A DNA stretch of 64,000 bases from CAWUEX02 sp038148375 (lineage in GTDB: Bacteria; Pseudomonadota; Alphaproteobacteria; Rhodospirillales; Rhodospirillaceae). The stretch spans positions 372,001 through 436,000 of the forward strand of contig JAYQVH010000001.1 in assembly GCA_038148375.1 (NCBI GenBank), written 5' to 3'. The position numbers and the translations under genes are program-made. Below the pieces are notes generated by a model. It made no database searches. It was not told the origin of the DNA and was given only the letters and a program-made list of their open reading frames with translations. Position 1 is the stretch's first letter. Each line of letters starts with the position of its first letter. This document shows positions 63,804-64,000 of this stretch, piece by piece.

Positions 63804-64000
63804 GTGGAAACGCCGGCCGCGTCGCGTATGGCCTGGGCGAGCGTCAACGCGTGAGTTGCCGCTGTGGCGTCGGCAACATCAGACGTGTCGCCGCGCACAG
63901 CTGAAACGAAAGCGGCGAGCTGGGCCCGTAACGCATCGGCTGTGGTGACGGAGATGTCGCGCTGACCGTCACCGGAGGATTCGGTTACACGTCGCGACGT
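63800..64000 (-). CDS. C-terminal part of a Gfo/Idh/MocA-type oxidoreductase
   Basis: Only the last 66 codons are in the window; the gene continues beyond base 64000. The end reads ALRAQLAAFVSAVRGD then VADATAATHALTLAQAIRDA. The L-R-x-x-L-x-x-F-x-x-A-V-R-x-G/D and the later helix are typical of the C-terminus of Gfo/Idh/MocA sugar dehydrogenases such as inositol or NDP-GlcNAc-3-dehydrogenases. It overlaps the MFS start by four bases, so transporter and dehydrogenase may be a coupled pair. The nucleotide-binding domain is not visible. Confidence 0.55.
   Translation of the reverse strand, partial: TSRRVTESSGDGQRDISVTTADALRAQLAAFVSAVRGDTSDVADATAATHALTLAQAIRDAAGVST

Overview
The window is dense, roughly 60% GC chromosomal DNA with about 60 protein genes and no recognisable rRNA, tRNA, CRISPR array, insertion sequence or phage. 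Gene content and order point to an alphaproteobacterium, most like the Rhodospirillales and relatives. The evidence is the string rph-hrcA-grpE / dnaK-dnaJ / dapB-nth, the string mutS-glnD-murJ-trpS, a MaeB malic enzyme fused to a phosphotransacetylase-like domain, bactofilin, AmpG and a paired TauE/TIGR02186 exporter. This assignment is inferred from gene order and protein flavour, not from a marker tree.

Region by region. 1-6.1 kb: the start of a DapC-like aminotransferase (minus), a 500-base intergenic stretch, then a small unknown protein, a SAM methyltransferase and a Rieske oxygenase (plus). These converge on a translationally coupled amidohydrolase and family 5 solute-binding protein (minus). 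6.1-10 kb: an SDR-DoxX fusion and the minus-strand run rph-rdgB-hemW. 10-12.3 kb: a gamma-glutamylcyclotransferase-like gene, hrcA and grpE. 12.4-17.1 kb: an accessory block between grpE and dnaK. It holds an exported beta-propeller dehydrogenase, three ASCH-domain paralogues (the third with a signal peptide), a GNAT acetyltransferase, and on the other strand AlkB and a RidA-like protein. 17.3-20.6 kb: dnaK and dnaJ with two strong hairpins between them. 20.6-23.5 kb: a second accessory block with a 2-oxoglutarate hydroxylase, an OGT/SPINDLY-type glycosyltransferase and a methyltransferase. 23.6-35 kb: dapB, nth, bactofilin, an EI24 membrane protein, a PfkB kinase, typA, an ampG-like transporter, and the coupled minus-strand run maeB-phoR-DUF3891. 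35-44 kb: mutS, a small membrane protein, glnD, murJ, trpS. 44-49.7 kb: a RutE-like nitroreductase, a polysaccharide deacetylase, a Bax-like glucosaminidase, an Nfu-type Fe-S carrier, a universal stress protein, TIGR02186 and a TauE/SafE exporter.

49.7-60.9 kb is a two-directional surface-glycan locus. Leftward run neuA-neuC-gmd-fcl-class III aminotransferase; rightward run neuB-neuD-ptmE-ptmA and a membrane-anchored FlaA1/PglF-type dehydratase. Together these encode most of a route to a CMP-activated nonulosonic acid (legionaminic-acid-like by the PtmE/PtmA pair) plus GDP-fucose-type sugar synthesis, probably for flagellin or envelope decoration. The usual DegT-family aminotransferase is absent from the window, and a glutamate-1-semialdehyde-aminomutase-like class III enzyme sits in the locus instead. 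The window ends with purH, an Atg22/UMF1-type MFS transporter and the C-terminus of a Gfo/Idh/MocA-type oxidoreductase.

Most promising for follow-up: the ASCH triplet with one exported copy that has gained exactly two cysteines; the nonulosonic locus with its unusual aminotransferase; a perfect hairpin that buries the ribosome-binding site of the Nfu gene; and the hydroxylase/OGT/methyltransferase group beside dnaJ.
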